Source of the DNA: a bacterium
Lineage (GTDB): Bacteria > Planctomycetota > J058 > JAJDCP01
DNA length: 22,697 bases
Reading direction: 5' to 3'
NCBI GenBank assembly: GCA_030428695.1
Contig: JAUIEM010000131.1
Coordinates: 1 to 22,697, forward strand
In this document: positions 1 to 6,987 of the stretch, piece by piece
Position numbering within the stretch: position 1 is the first letter of the stretch
Layout of the letters: each line of letters starts with the position of its first letter
The notes under the pieces: generated by a model
Told to the model about the DNA's origin: nothing
The model's database searches: none
Seen by the model: the letters and a program-made list of their open reading frames with translations, nothing else
Made by a program: the position numbers and the translations under genes

Positions 1-819
1 CAAATCCGCGACGCTTGGCCTGGGAATCTCGGCCCCTACATTGAAGGGATGGCGGGAAAGCTCACAAGGAAACCACGATGCAACATTTTCTCTGTGGTCG
101 ATAAGCGTGGACTACGAAACGATGATGATGGAAAGGACACGCACGTCGCGGACAGGCAACTCTGCGCACAGCTGCTGATGATCTACTTAGAGAGGCTCAC
201 AGATCCGAGTAACATCCCAAGTGTTACAGCAAGAAACCTAGACAACCTCTACCACCAAAACACAGGGCTGGACCCAGCCTCTGACTCGATTAAACGCTTC
301 GAGTCTATACTGGATGAGGCAACGAGGTTTCTGCGGCGGGCGACCGCAATGAGGAGTTATAAGGGGAAGGGGGCTCGGAGAAAATTCAGAAGGTTGGAGA
401 TATTTGCCCTGGTTATGTTTCTTCATGACGTGCGTAGGGCACAGCGGCTTGTCCTAAGCAGCGAGAAGGAACAGTCGCTCGTCAACAAGATTGCAGGCAA
501 TGAGCACAAGGATGCTCCGTCTGGAAAGGGCTCCTCTGGGAAGACGATCGAGGAGTACTACTCGTGGTGGCGGGATTCGATAGCCGGAGAAGTCGTATCG
601 GTTTTGGATTCGCAGCGGCTCTTTTCTGCCGATCAAAAAAGGGCGATCTTTGACCGGGATGGTGGGGTCTGCGCAGTCTGCGGACTCGAGGTGGAGGAGG
701 GAGAGGCAGAGTACGACCACCACCCACTCCCCTATCGGAATGGGGGGCCAACTACGGTCGACAACGGACGCCTTGTGCACAGCAAGTGTCATCCTCGAGG
801 TCGGCCCTCGTCGGCGTAG
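1..819 (+). CDS. DUF262/HNH (GmrSD-like) nuclease, C-terminal part (5' end outside window)
   Basis: The frame is open from base 1 with no stop, so this is the 3' part of a longer gene. The first internal ATG (49) is unlikely to be the true start. The last 60 or so residues form an HNH nuclease fold (partial-ORF numbering): zinc-knuckle pair C224-x2-C227, an Asp-His-His motif at 239-241 and a closing C263-H264. The helical region before it has the character of the middle and C-terminal part of DUF262 proteins, the NTPase/nuclease family that includes GmrS/GmrD and BrxU-type enzymes restricting modified phage DNA. The DUF262 N-terminal motifs would lie upstream of the window and cannot be checked. 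Base composition is much less GC-rich than the genes after 4.8 kb, which suggests horizontal transfer. The HNH call is firm; DUF262 membership and a defence role are inferred. Confidence 0.75.
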   Translation, partial: QIRDAWPGNLGPYIEGMAGKLTRKPRCNIFSVVDKRGLRNDDDGKDTHVADRQLCAQLLMIYLERLTDPSNIPSVTARNLDNLYHQNTGLDPASDSIKRFESILDEATRFLRRATAMRSYKGKGARRKFRRLEIFALVMFLHDVRRAQRLVLSSEKEQSLVNKIAGNEHKDAPSGKGSSGKTIEEYYSWWRDSIAGEVVSVLDSQRLFSADQKRAIFDRDGGVCAVCGLEVEEGEAEYDHHPLPYRNGGPTTVDNGRLVHSKCHPRGRPSSA

Positions 820-887
820 CGCGGCTTGGACTGGGCTGAACTCGAGCCGCCAATGAACCGTTTCGCCGTCGCCGCAGGCGACCCGGA

Positions 888-980
888 AGCGCGGCCTGGC
901 GGTTGCCAGATGGTCTTGAACGGATCTGGCGACGCAACTTGTTGGGGCGCAGAGAGGTGGAGCAAGCGCCAGGCCGCGCT
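888..980. other. Long nested inverted repeat (structured RNA/DNA element)
   Basis: Bases 888-901 and 967-980 are perfectly complementary over 14 bp. Inside the loop, 902-906 pairs with 934-938 and 907-911 with 924-928, giving a branched stem of about 93 nt. It lies 69 nt after the HNH stop and about 48 nt before the probable intron 5' end. No T-run follows. It may be the transcription terminator of the HNH gene, a folded recombination site, or the structural landmark beside which the intron inserted. None of these is proven. Confidence 0.55.
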
Positions 981-1620
981 GGAGGGCTTAGCGGGGTGCC
1001 AGGAAAGCCCGAATCGATAGGAAAGGAGTCCGCCATGCCACCTTGAAAGTCGATTTTGGGGCCCAAGGGGTGCAAGTCCCCTCCGGGAAGGTCTGGCCGG
1101 ACCACCCGGTAGCGAGTCTTGCGTGGAACCGGGGGTGCGATAGCGAACCCGCCCTGCGAAGCGTAGACAGCGAGATGGCAGGCCGTAGGGGTAAGCCCCG
1201 AAATCCTCCTACTCGAGGAGGCCGACGGCGACGCTAAGTGCGGAAGGCAACAGAGTGCACCCGGTAGTGGTCGAGGGGCGCTCCTCCTCCGGGGTCGTAG
1301 CCTGGGGCATGTCATCAAGGGTCCCTCGGGAACCTGGGAAGCCTAGCCATCCTACTTCTGGATGTGAGCGGAGTGGGCCACCGATGTAGACGGTCCTGGC
1401 CGTGGAGCGGCAATCCGACTGGGCCGCTTCGCGGAGCGATGAACACGAACATTCCAGTCGCCGGAAGGGAACCCGAGGCCGAGGTCGAACCGAAGGCCGA
1501 GGGGGATGGCGAGGTGTCGGAGCGCGCATAGTACCGCAGAAGCGGGGGAACCGGACCCGCCCGGGACCCTGTGGAGGGAAGGACAATGCGCCATGGATCG
1601 TGGGACCGCGGGAGGGAAAG

Positions 1621-2955
1621 ATGGCCGGAGCATCGGATCCGATACCTGTCTCAACGAGACTCCTGCGGATAGCGGAGTTGGCCAGGAACGCGCCGAGCAT
1701 GGCGCTCCTGAGTCTGAACCATCACATCGACGACCGCTTCTTGCTGGAGGCGTACCGTCTGACGCGCAAGGACGGCGCGGTGGGCATCGACGGGGTGACA
1801 GCGAAGGAGTATGAGGCCGACCTCTGGAAGAACCTCAGCTCCCTGCGTGAACGCTTCAAGTCGGGAAGCTACCGGGCTCCACCCGTGCGGCGGGTCCACA
1901 TTCCGAAGGGGAAGGGAAAGACGAGACCGATCGGCATCCCGACCCTCGAGGACAAGGTCCTGCAGCGTGCGGTGGCGATGATCCTGAACGCGGTCTACGA
2001 GCAGGACTTCTACGACTGCTCGTACGGCTTTCGTCCAGGACGTTCTGCCCATCAGGCGATCGACGCGCTCTTCGAGGGGATCATGGGTCTGCGGCGTGGT
2101 GGCTGGGTTCTGGAGGTGGACATCAAGAGTTTCTTCGACACGCTTGATCATGGCCACCTCAGGCGATTCTTGGACACGCGGGTCCGCGATGGGGTGATCC
2201 GTCGCGCGATCGACAAGTGGTTGAAGGCAGGGGTCATGGAGGACGGAGCCTGGAGGCGGACGCAGAGGGGCACACCTCAGGGCGGCGTGGTATCGCCGAT
2301 CCTGGCGAATGTGTATCTGCACGAGGTCTTGGACAAGTGGTTCTTCCACGCTGTGCAGCCACGTCTCCGGGGGAAGTCGTTCCTGATCCGCTATGCAGAC
2401 GACGCAACGCTGGTGTTCGCGGACGAACGTGATGCCAGGCGGGTGTTGAACGTGATGAGGCAGAGGTTCGGGAAATTCGGTCTGGAGCTCCATCCGGAGA
2501 AGACGAAGCTCGTTCGTTTCCTGAAGCCCCGAGGGCGGAAGGACCCGGAGAGTGATTCGTTCGACCTGCTGGGGTTCACGCACTACTGGGGCCGGTCACG
2601 GCGTGGCTATTGGGTGGTGCAGCGCAAGACGGCGAAGAGCCGTTTTGCGCGCAGCTTCTCGGCCACGTGGGACTGGCTGAGTCGTGTGCGGCATTGGAAG
2701 GTCCACCGCCAGTGGAAGGCCCTGTGCCGCAAGCTCCTGGGCCACTACGCCTACTACGGGATCACCCAGAATCTGAAGGCGCTGGTTCGCTTTCGCGAGG
2801 CAGTCCGACGAGCTTGGAAGTTCTGGCTCGGACGACGGTCACAGAGAGGGACCATCACCTGGGATCGTTACGCCGCCTTGCTGAAGCGTTTCCCGCTGCC
2901 GCGAGCCCGGATCGTGCACTCGGTCTTCCGTCGCGGTGCGAAGCCACGGCCATGA
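1621..2955 (+). CDS. ltrA: Group II intron-encoded reverse transcriptase/maturase
   Basis: This 444-aa protein has the standard group II intron RT order. There is an N-terminal RT-0/1 region with the GIDGVT block (about 55-60), an IPKGKGKTRPIGIP block (about 95-110), YGFRPGRSAHQA (about 138-150), the first catalytic Asp in EVDIKSFFD, QGGVVSPILANVYL, and the catalytic YADD at 258-261. A maturase (X) domain with LLGHYAYYG follows. There is no C-terminal HNH endonuclease domain, as in intron classes that target single-stranded or hairpin-flanked DNA. The frame is open upstream to 1402, but the ATG at 1621 is chosen because GGAGGG (1611-1616) precedes it by 4 nt and RT similarity begins only there. 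The protein binds its own intron RNA to assist splicing and copies it during retrohoming. Confidence 0.95.
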   Translation: MAGASDPIPVSTRLLRIAELARNAPSMALLSLNHHIDDRFLLEAYRLTRKDGAVGIDGVTAKEYEADLWKNLSSLRERFKSGSYRAPPVRRVHIPKGKGKTRPIGIPTLEDKVLQRAVAMILNAVYEQDFYDCSYGFRPGRSAHQAIDALFEGIMGLRRGGWVLEVDIKSFFDTLDHGHLRRFLDTRVRDGVIRRAIDKWLKAGVMEDGAWRRTQRGTPQGGVVSPILANVYLHEVLDKWFFHAVQPRLRGKSFLIRYADDATLVFADERDARRVLNVMRQRFGKFGLELHPEKTKLVRFLKPRGRKDPESDSFDLLGFTHYWGRSRRGYWVVQRKTAKSRFARSFSATWDWLSRVRHWKVHRQWKALCRKLLGHYAYYGITQNLKALVRFREAVRRAWKFWLGRRSQRGTITWDRYAALLKRFPLPRARIVHSVFRRGAKPRP

Positions 2956-2956
2956 G

Positions 2957-2990
2957 GAGCCGGATGCGGTAGTTCCGCACGTCCGGATCT
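2957..2990 (+). ncRNA. Group II intron domain V
   Basis: This is a 34-nt hairpin of canonical domain V form. An AGC catalytic triad occupies 2958-2960, the lower stem CCGGA pairs with UCCGG, a two-nt AC-type bulge follows (2979-2981), and the upper stem GCGG/CCGC is capped by a short loop. The triad G (2959) faces an A (2987), where many introns have a G-U wobble. It lies 1 nt after the maturase stop codon. Confidence 0.88.
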
Positions 2991-2993
2991 GTG

Positions 2994-3036
2994 GGGGGTC
3001 CTGGGCTCGGCTTCGGCCGGCCCAGGCCTACCCGAC
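2994..3036 (+). ncRNA. Group II intron domain VI and 3' splice site
   Basis: The stem pairs 3000-3006 (CCUGGGC) with 3020-3026 (GCCCAGG), and 3008-3011 with 3016-3019, capped by a UUCG tetraloop (3012-3015). A3030 is left unpaired among pairing C residues seven nt from the end, the expected position of the branch-point adenosine. This supports 3036 as the last intron base. Confidence 0.75.
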
Positions 3037-3089
3037 GCGAAAGGGCGTTGCGTGGCTCGATTGCTAGAGGGCTTCGGGGCCGAGGCGCG

Positions 3090-3593
3090 CTAGTTGCTTG
3101 GCCTTTCGGCCTGTGCCTTAGAGTATGACTCTATGAGGCGTTTCCACTTCTTCCGCTCTGGCATTTCTAGTACGCGACTCCACTCTGGGTCTTCTTTCCT
3201 TTGGCATTCGCAAATGTAGCCAGCAAGTGTAATTTTCTCAACAGAACCTGTTGCGCCAACTTTCAAGGTGGAGTCAATATGTCGCTGCAGGTTCGTTTCG
3301 TTCGAGAAAATCGCCTCGCGATGGGCCGCGTTAGCATGCCTAAATAGGGTCTGCCCGTCCGTTGCTACGGTATTAGGTAAGACACCGGCACCAAGATCGA
3401 TAGTTGCGAAAGTCTTTGGACCGTCGAGGAAGCTGGAGGTGTGTTCCGCGACCGTCCGAACCACCTCTGAGGGGGTGATTTCATAACACGAAATCGACAG
3501 ATCGACGACTCCGCGTTGCCTGAGCTCGACGTTAATAAACTCATCGGCCGGCAGAGCTGCGGAAGTTCGTCGCCTAAGGACCCTAAGAAGCAT
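3090..3593 (-). CDS. Unrecognised 167-aa protein, third gene of the low-GC operon
   Basis: I do not recognise a family. The protein is soluble-looking, with an N-terminal Arg-rich stretch, alternating beta/alpha character in the first 100 residues and a charged, helical, Lys/Arg-rich tail (about 125-167). No signal peptide or membrane segment is seen. Its ATG overlaps the end of the upstream HEAT-repeat gene by 11 bp, so it is almost certainly co-transcribed and translationally coupled. It ends 53 nt from the intron 3' end and converges with the intron. Base composition matches the other two operon genes and is far below the GC of the main chromosome. The tight coupling suggests it works with the HEAT-repeat protein. 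Confidence 0.72.
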   Translation of the reverse strand: MLLRVLRRRTSAALPADEFINVELRQRGVVDLSISCYEITPSEVVRTVAEHTSSFLDGPKTFATIDLGAGVLPNTVATDGQTLFRHANAAHREAIFSNETNLQRHIDSTLKVGATGSVEKITLAGYICECQRKEDPEWSRVLEMPERKKWKRLIESYSKAQAERPSN

Positions 3594-4137
3594 CTTCTAG
3601 GGCTTCGTGCGCGACTTCTCGTATCGTAGCGTCTTGATCTGATTTCGCTATCTTTCGGAGTGCTTTTCTAACCTCTTTTCTTCCTAGATGGTGAGACAGC
3701 CCGTAGATCGCCCCCTCGCGCACGAAGGTTGCTTCATGTTGTAGGAGTGCAAGGAGCGTCTCTCGTGCTCGCTTGCTGTCAACCGTTCCAGCATACTCTG
3801 CTGCATATGTCAGTTGAGGAGGCGTGAGCGTACCTGAGTCTATCACGTCGAGGATTTCTTGCGGAGAAATCTCCGCGAGCTCCCGAAACATCTCTTCGCA
3901 CGGTTCCGGCCATGTGCGTAGCGACAGCTCTACAACCGTTTGGCGTGGATCCACGGTCAGATCACTCGAGTTGGAGTTGAAGTCCGAAACAGCCACTGCG
4001 CTCAAGCTCGCAGCGAACGCTCCAAGCGCTAGAGAACGAAGTTGCTTCTTGAGCGCTTGCCAACGTCTTGGCGCTGGCGGGCCACCAAGCCAAGGCGCTC
4101 GGAGTACGCTCTCCGCCCCAATCATCGTTGTCGCCAT
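3583..4137 (-). CDS. HEAT-repeat-containing protein, second gene of the low-GC operon
   Basis: This is a 184-aa protein. The C-terminal half (about 100-184) reads as two to three HEAT/PBS-lyase-like helical repeats, for example around ARETLLALLQHEATFVREGA and again around RKALRKIAKSDQDATIREVA. Such repeats form protein-binding scaffolds. A modestly hydrophobic Ala-rich stretch lies near residues 35-50, too weak to call a membrane helix. The ATG at 4137 has GGAG about 9 nt upstream, inside the end of the preceding gene, and is 3 nt from that gene's stop. It probably acts as an adaptor or regulator for the products on either side. No enzymatic motif is visible. The HEAT call is moderately sure; the function is unknown. 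Confidence 0.75.
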   Translation of the reverse strand: MATTMIGAESVLRAPWLGGPPAPRRWQALKKQLRSLALGAFAASLSAVAVSDFNSNSSDLTVDPRQTVVELSLRTWPEPCEEMFRELAEISPQEILDVIDSGTLTPPQLTYAAEYAGTVDSKRARETLLALLQHEATFVREGAIYGLSHHLGRKEVRKALRKIAKSDQDATIREVAHEALEDAS

Positions 4138-4140
4138 GAG

Positions 4141-4767
4141 TTATTGCTCCCATGCCTTCGAAAGGTGCATCCAGGAATCGAGCATGCCAACCATTACCGG
4201 AAGGGGCATTGTGACCTCCAAGAGAGAATGGAGGCGGGTTCGATTCAGGTGCCCTTTCAATGCAAGGTGTTTCTCGATGCAGTCCATCTTCGCGAAGATC
4301 GCTGACGCGGTTTCTCCATTGTTCACCAGGAAATCAAAGTCGACATCAAAGAGGATGGCCTGAGTCCCTTGTGGTGACACCTTCGCTGCCTTGGCCTGCT
4401 TCACAAGGTCTTCCGAATCTGCGTGGGACACCTTCTCCAGGCGCTCTCGCAATGACTCGAGGAACCTCCTGTTCTTCCGCGATCTCTCAACGAAGACGGG
4501 CCATTCATATCGAACCGAGACTACCCTTTGAGCGTGAGCGCTTCCCGGCAGAACCTGGATGAACTTGATGGTCGGACTCGAGATTCGTTTTTCGGCGATC
4601 GCCAAGTCGGCGGAAAAGGTGTTCGCTGGTGGACCTACGGCATCCCAGTTGACGTTGAGAGCCACGGAGCCGTCGGGTTGCGTATGAACGAACACATTGC
4701 TCGTTCGCCGTGAGTCGTTTGACGGCAGACGCTCGACTGACTTCTTGCTGCCCTTGCTTTTTCCCAT
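4141..4767 (-). CDS. Unrecognised 208-aa protein, first gene of the low-GC operon
   Basis: No family is recognised with confidence. After a basic, Ser-rich N-terminus (1-25) comes a beta-rich segment (about 25-95, starting near SNVFVHTQPDGSVALNVNW). A charged helical segment (95-135) is next, and the C-terminal part contains ILFDVDFDFLV and a hydrophobic, Met/Leu-rich end. The early beta-rich part vaguely recalls small DUF3467-type proteins, but I would not assign it. A promoter lies just upstream (4797-4825) and GAGGG stands about 10 nt before the ATG, so this is the lead gene of the operon. Base composition indicates acquired DNA. Confidence 0.72.
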   Translation of the reverse strand: MGKSKGSKKSVERLPSNDSRRTSNVFVHTQPDGSVALNVNWDAVGPPANTFSADLAIAEKRISSPTIKFIQVLPGSAHAQRVVSVRYEWPVFVERSRKNRRFLESLRERLEKVSHADSEDLVKQAKAAKVSPQGTQAILFDVDFDFLVNNGETASAIFAKMDCIEKHLALKGHLNRTRLHSLLEVTMPLPVMVGMLDSWMHLSKAWEQ

Positions 4768-4796
4768 CAGGTCGTAGCCCTCTGACGCAACCGCTC

Positions 4797-4825
4797 ATGA
4801 TACGCAACTACGCGCGAGGTGGCAA
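4797..4825 (-). promoter_or_regulatory. Sigma70-like promoter for the three-gene operon
   Basis: Read on the minus strand: TTGCCA (4825-4820) as -35, a 17-nt spacer, and TATCAT (4802-4797) as -10. Each hexamer matches consensus at 5 of 6 positions. The expected transcript start is near 4790, giving a leader of about 23 nt before the ATG at 4767. Confidence 0.6.
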
Positions 4826-5042
4826 CTGAGAAGTGGGGGGGGCGCCGGCTCTGGTGGGTTGATCACGCAATGAACCATTACCGGCCCCCATGTCGCGAAA
4901 TCCCCCCGCACCCCCGCATTACGCGACACCCGCCCCCTCCGCCAAGCCCATGCGCCCGAAGCTCACGCCCGGACCACCTCCAACGACCCCTCGCTACCGC
5001 GCCCCCAGCGCGATCCCGCGCGCGTCGGAATGTGGTCCGCTC

Positions 5043-5066
5043 TGCGCCTCCGCGCCTCCGCGCCTC
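5043..5066 (+). repeat. Short tandem 8-bp repeat (cgcgcctc type)
   Basis: Three consecutive 8-bp units (tgcgcctc, cgcgcctc, cgcgcctc) are followed by tgcgtt. It lies in non-coding DNA just beyond the end of the sulfotransferase pseudogene. The function is unknown. Confidence 0.6.
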
Positions 5067-5108
5067 TGCGTTGAACTCCGTCTTCCCCCCGACGCCGATC
5101 CCACCCCC

Positions 5109-5901
5109 TCACCACCCCCAGAAATCCACCGGCTTCCCGACCGCGCGCAGAAACTCGTCGGTCGCCTCCCGCAGCTGCGCCGCGACGTACGCGCGGCTTC
5201 CCTCCCGCCAACGCGGGCGCGGAATCCGCCCATACCGCAACGCGACGGGGAGACGCCCCACCACCGCCTCCGGCAGCCGCAGGCCACGCTGCAATCGCCG
5301 GAACCAGGGACGCGGTCGCGCCCGCCGGTCGCTCAGGTTCCACGCCCGCACACCGAGCGGGGGAAAGGCCCCGATGCCGAGGAAGGCCGCGACCTCGGCG
5401 AGAGCCCGCAGGATCCCGGCGCAGCCGGTCGTGGAACACGACGAGCACCTTCTCCGGCCCGAAGGCCTCCTGGTAGACGCGCAGGGGCCGCAGATAGACG
5501 CTGAAGGACAACAGCTCCGGCACCTCGTGCAGCGCCGCCTCGAAATCCGGACCGAGGGCGCCGGCGACCTGGCCGTGCCGCCAGTGCGAGACGATGCGCT
5601 CCAGGGGATGGCGGACGGAGAAGATGATGCGGGGCTCTTCGAGGTGCGTAAGGATGCGCTCGACGGTGTGCGGCCAGCGCCGCGTGTCGCAGTCGTTGGT
5701 CGAGGCCTCCCCGCACAGCTGGCCGGGCCGGGCGTGCGCGAACAGCTCCCGGTACCAGCCCAGGCCGCGGGCGTAGAAGCGCGGCTCCTACTCCCGCGCC
5801 CCGCACACCTGCGGATGCCGGCGCAGCCGCTCGAACAGGGTCGTCGTCCCCGTCTTCGGGGCGCCGATGAGCAGGAAGCCGGGGAGCGCGTGCACCAGCA
5901 C
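5109..5901 (-). pseudogene. Sulfotransferase pseudogene (one amber codon, one frameshift)
   Basis: Reading from about 5901 (GTG; 5895 is also possible), the protein begins with LLIGAPKTGTTTLFERL, the 5'-PSB loop binding the phosphosulfate of PAPS. The same frame hits TAG at 5788-5790. It then continues without another stop through EPRFYARGLGWYRELF and the 3'-PSB motif VRHPLERIVSHW (about 5590-5625) to VVFHDRLRRDP. Near 5410-5420 similarity moves to another frame (ILRALAEVAAFLGI) and runs to FWGW and a stop at 5109. Joined, this is a normal-length sulfotransferase of about 260 residues, so both lesions look like decay of a formerly functional gene. It would have sulfated the glycan made by the adjacent glycosyltransferases. 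A sequencing error could explain the frameshift but less easily both lesions. Confidence 0.85.
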
Positions 5902-6057
5902 CTCGCGAGCCTGGAAGGAGGGGCACCGGCGGCATCGACGCCGGGCGTGTGATGCTCCGTGATAGCGCGCGCTGCGCCGGAAGTCCCCGCTCCTCGGTGT
6001 GGACGCTCGCTCGCCGGTCTGGTACATCGGGCGCCTGCTTTGCGTCAACGGCGACCG

Positions 6058-6987
6058 ATGCATCCCACCTTCTCCGTGGTCATCCCCACCCACCGCCGAC
6101 CGGGTCCGCTGCGCGCGTGCCTGGAGGCGCTGGCGCGCCACGATCCGGACGTCGACTTCGAGCTGATCGTCGTCGCGGACGGACCGGCGGACGGGGTGCC
6201 CGAGGTGGTCGCGGGCTTCCCCCGGCCGGCGCGGCTGCTCGCCCAGCCCCACGGCGGCTCGGGCGCGGCCCGTAACACCGGGGCGCGGCTCGCCCAGGGG
6301 CGCTTCCTCGCCTTCACCGCCGACGACTGCCTGCCCGCTCCGGACTGGCTGTGCGGCTACGCCCGGGCGCTGGAGGCGGAGCCCGAGGCGATGTGCGGGG
6401 GAGCCGTCGAGAACGGTCTGGAGGAGGACGCCTTCGCCCGCGCCAACGACCACATCATCCGCTACCTCCAGACCTACGCCCGCGCCGATCGCGGCGACGA
6501 CGGCTTCTACACGCCGAACAACCTCGCCCTGTCGCGGGAGCTCTTCCTGCGGGTCGGCGGCTTCGACGCGAGCCTCGGCACCACCGGCGAGGACCGCGAG
6601 CTGTGTGACCGCTGGCTGCGCCGGGGATTCCCCCTGCGGGCGACCCCGGAGGCGCGGGTGCGCCACGTCGACGCCCGGGACCTGCTCCGCTTCGTGCACC
6701 AGCATCTCGCCTACGGGCGCGGCTCCTGCCGCTTCCACCAGCGCCGTCGGGCGCGCGAGCGCAGGCGGCTGCTCGGTCACCCCCTGCCCCACCCGCTGCC
6801 CTTCTACCTCGGCCTGGTCACCAGCGCGGCCGCCGGCCCGCCCCCCGATCTTCCGCGCACGGCGGCGGTGCTGCTCGCCCAGGCGGCGAACACGGTCGGC
6901 TTCCTGCGAGAGTCCCTGCGCCCCGCCGTGGCGGGGATCTCCGCGCCGTCGACCTACAGCGAGATGCCGCTGCCGGAGGCCCTGTGA
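6058..6987 (+). CDS. GT2 family glycosyltransferase
   Basis: This is a 309-aa GT-A fold enzyme. It has the N-terminal strand FSVVIPTHRRPGPLRACL, the nucleotide-sugar loop around VVADGPADG, a DD motif at 89-90 (FTADDCLPAPDWL) that should coordinate the metal and sugar nucleotide, and an acceptor-side GED motif at 178-179 (GTTGEDRELCDRW). The C-terminal third is basic and may lie against the membrane; it has no clear transmembrane helix. The frame is open upstream to 5959, but ATG 6058 is chosen because the family homology starts two to three residues after it. No clear Shine-Dalgarno precedes it. Its end overlaps the next gene by 4 bp (GTGA). It transfers a sugar to a surface-glycan intermediate; donor and acceptor are not predictable. 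Confidence 0.9.
   Translation: MHPTFSVVIPTHRRPGPLRACLEALARHDPDVDFELIVVADGPADGVPEVVAGFPRPARLLAQPHGGSGAARNTGARLAQGRFLAFTADDCLPAPDWLCGYARALEAEPEAMCGGAVENGLEEDAFARANDHIIRYLQTYARADRGDDGFYTPNNLALSRELFLRVGGFDASLGTTGEDRELCDRWLRRGFPLRATPEARVRHVDARDLLRFVHQHLAYGRGSCRFHQRRRARERRRLLGHPLPHPLPFYLGLVTSAAAGPPPDLPRTAAVLLAQAANTVGFLRESLRPAVAGISAPSTYSEMPLPEAL

Larger units (their letters stand above)
1028..3036 (+). mobile_element. Group II intron (ribozyme plus maturase ORF)
   Basis: A reverse transcriptase/maturase ORF is embedded in an RNA with group II features. The 3' end is well defined: domain V at 2957-2990, then domain VI with a UUCG-capped stem and an unpaired A at 3030, seven nt from a terminal CCCGAC at 3031-3036. 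Near the 5' end is the usual domain I hairpin (1056-1072, AGGGG/CCCCU around UGCAAGU). The 5' boundary is less certain. GUCCG at 1028 lies at the expected distance (28 nt before that hairpin, about 590 nt before the ORF) but departs from the GUGYG consensus. The ORF ends just before domain V, so it sits in domain IV as usual. Since the ribozyme core and protein both look intact, the element is probably active. Confidence 0.85.
4768..5108. other. Gene-free junction between low-GC island and high-GC region
   Basis: The first 60 bases hold the island operon's promoter and leader. After about 4830 composition shifts sharply to C-rich on the plus strand, with a G8 run at 4835-4842 and many C-tracts. 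Reading frames across it are long only because GC-rich DNA has few stops; none has plausible protein character. Apart from the short repeat at 5043-5066 I see no gene or terminator. Confidence 0.5.

Noticed and set aside
888..980. Integron attC site
   Set aside because: I could not find the RYYYAAC/GTTRRRY core pair at the ends of the fold and there is no integrase in view.
1402..1620. N-terminal extension of the maturase to the first ATG at 1402
   Set aside because: The extra 73 residues are Arg/Gly-rich and unlike RT; they overlap intron ribozyme sequence, and a good ribosome site precedes 1621.
5788..5790. Recoding of the in-frame TAG in the sulfotransferase as a special amino acid
   Set aside because: No recoding element is evident and a second independent lesion (frameshift) exists downstream, so decay is simpler.
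4819..5952. Plus-strand 377-codon open frame
   Set aside because: Composition is Arg/Pro/Ala-rich without any fold pattern, and most of it is antisense to the readable sulfotransferase remnant.
5788..6792. Minus-strand 334-codon frame across the GT2 gene
   Set aside because: Only its last 37 or so codons are protein-like, and these are the start of the sulfotransferase pseudogene; the rest is antisense to the GT2 gene at 6058.
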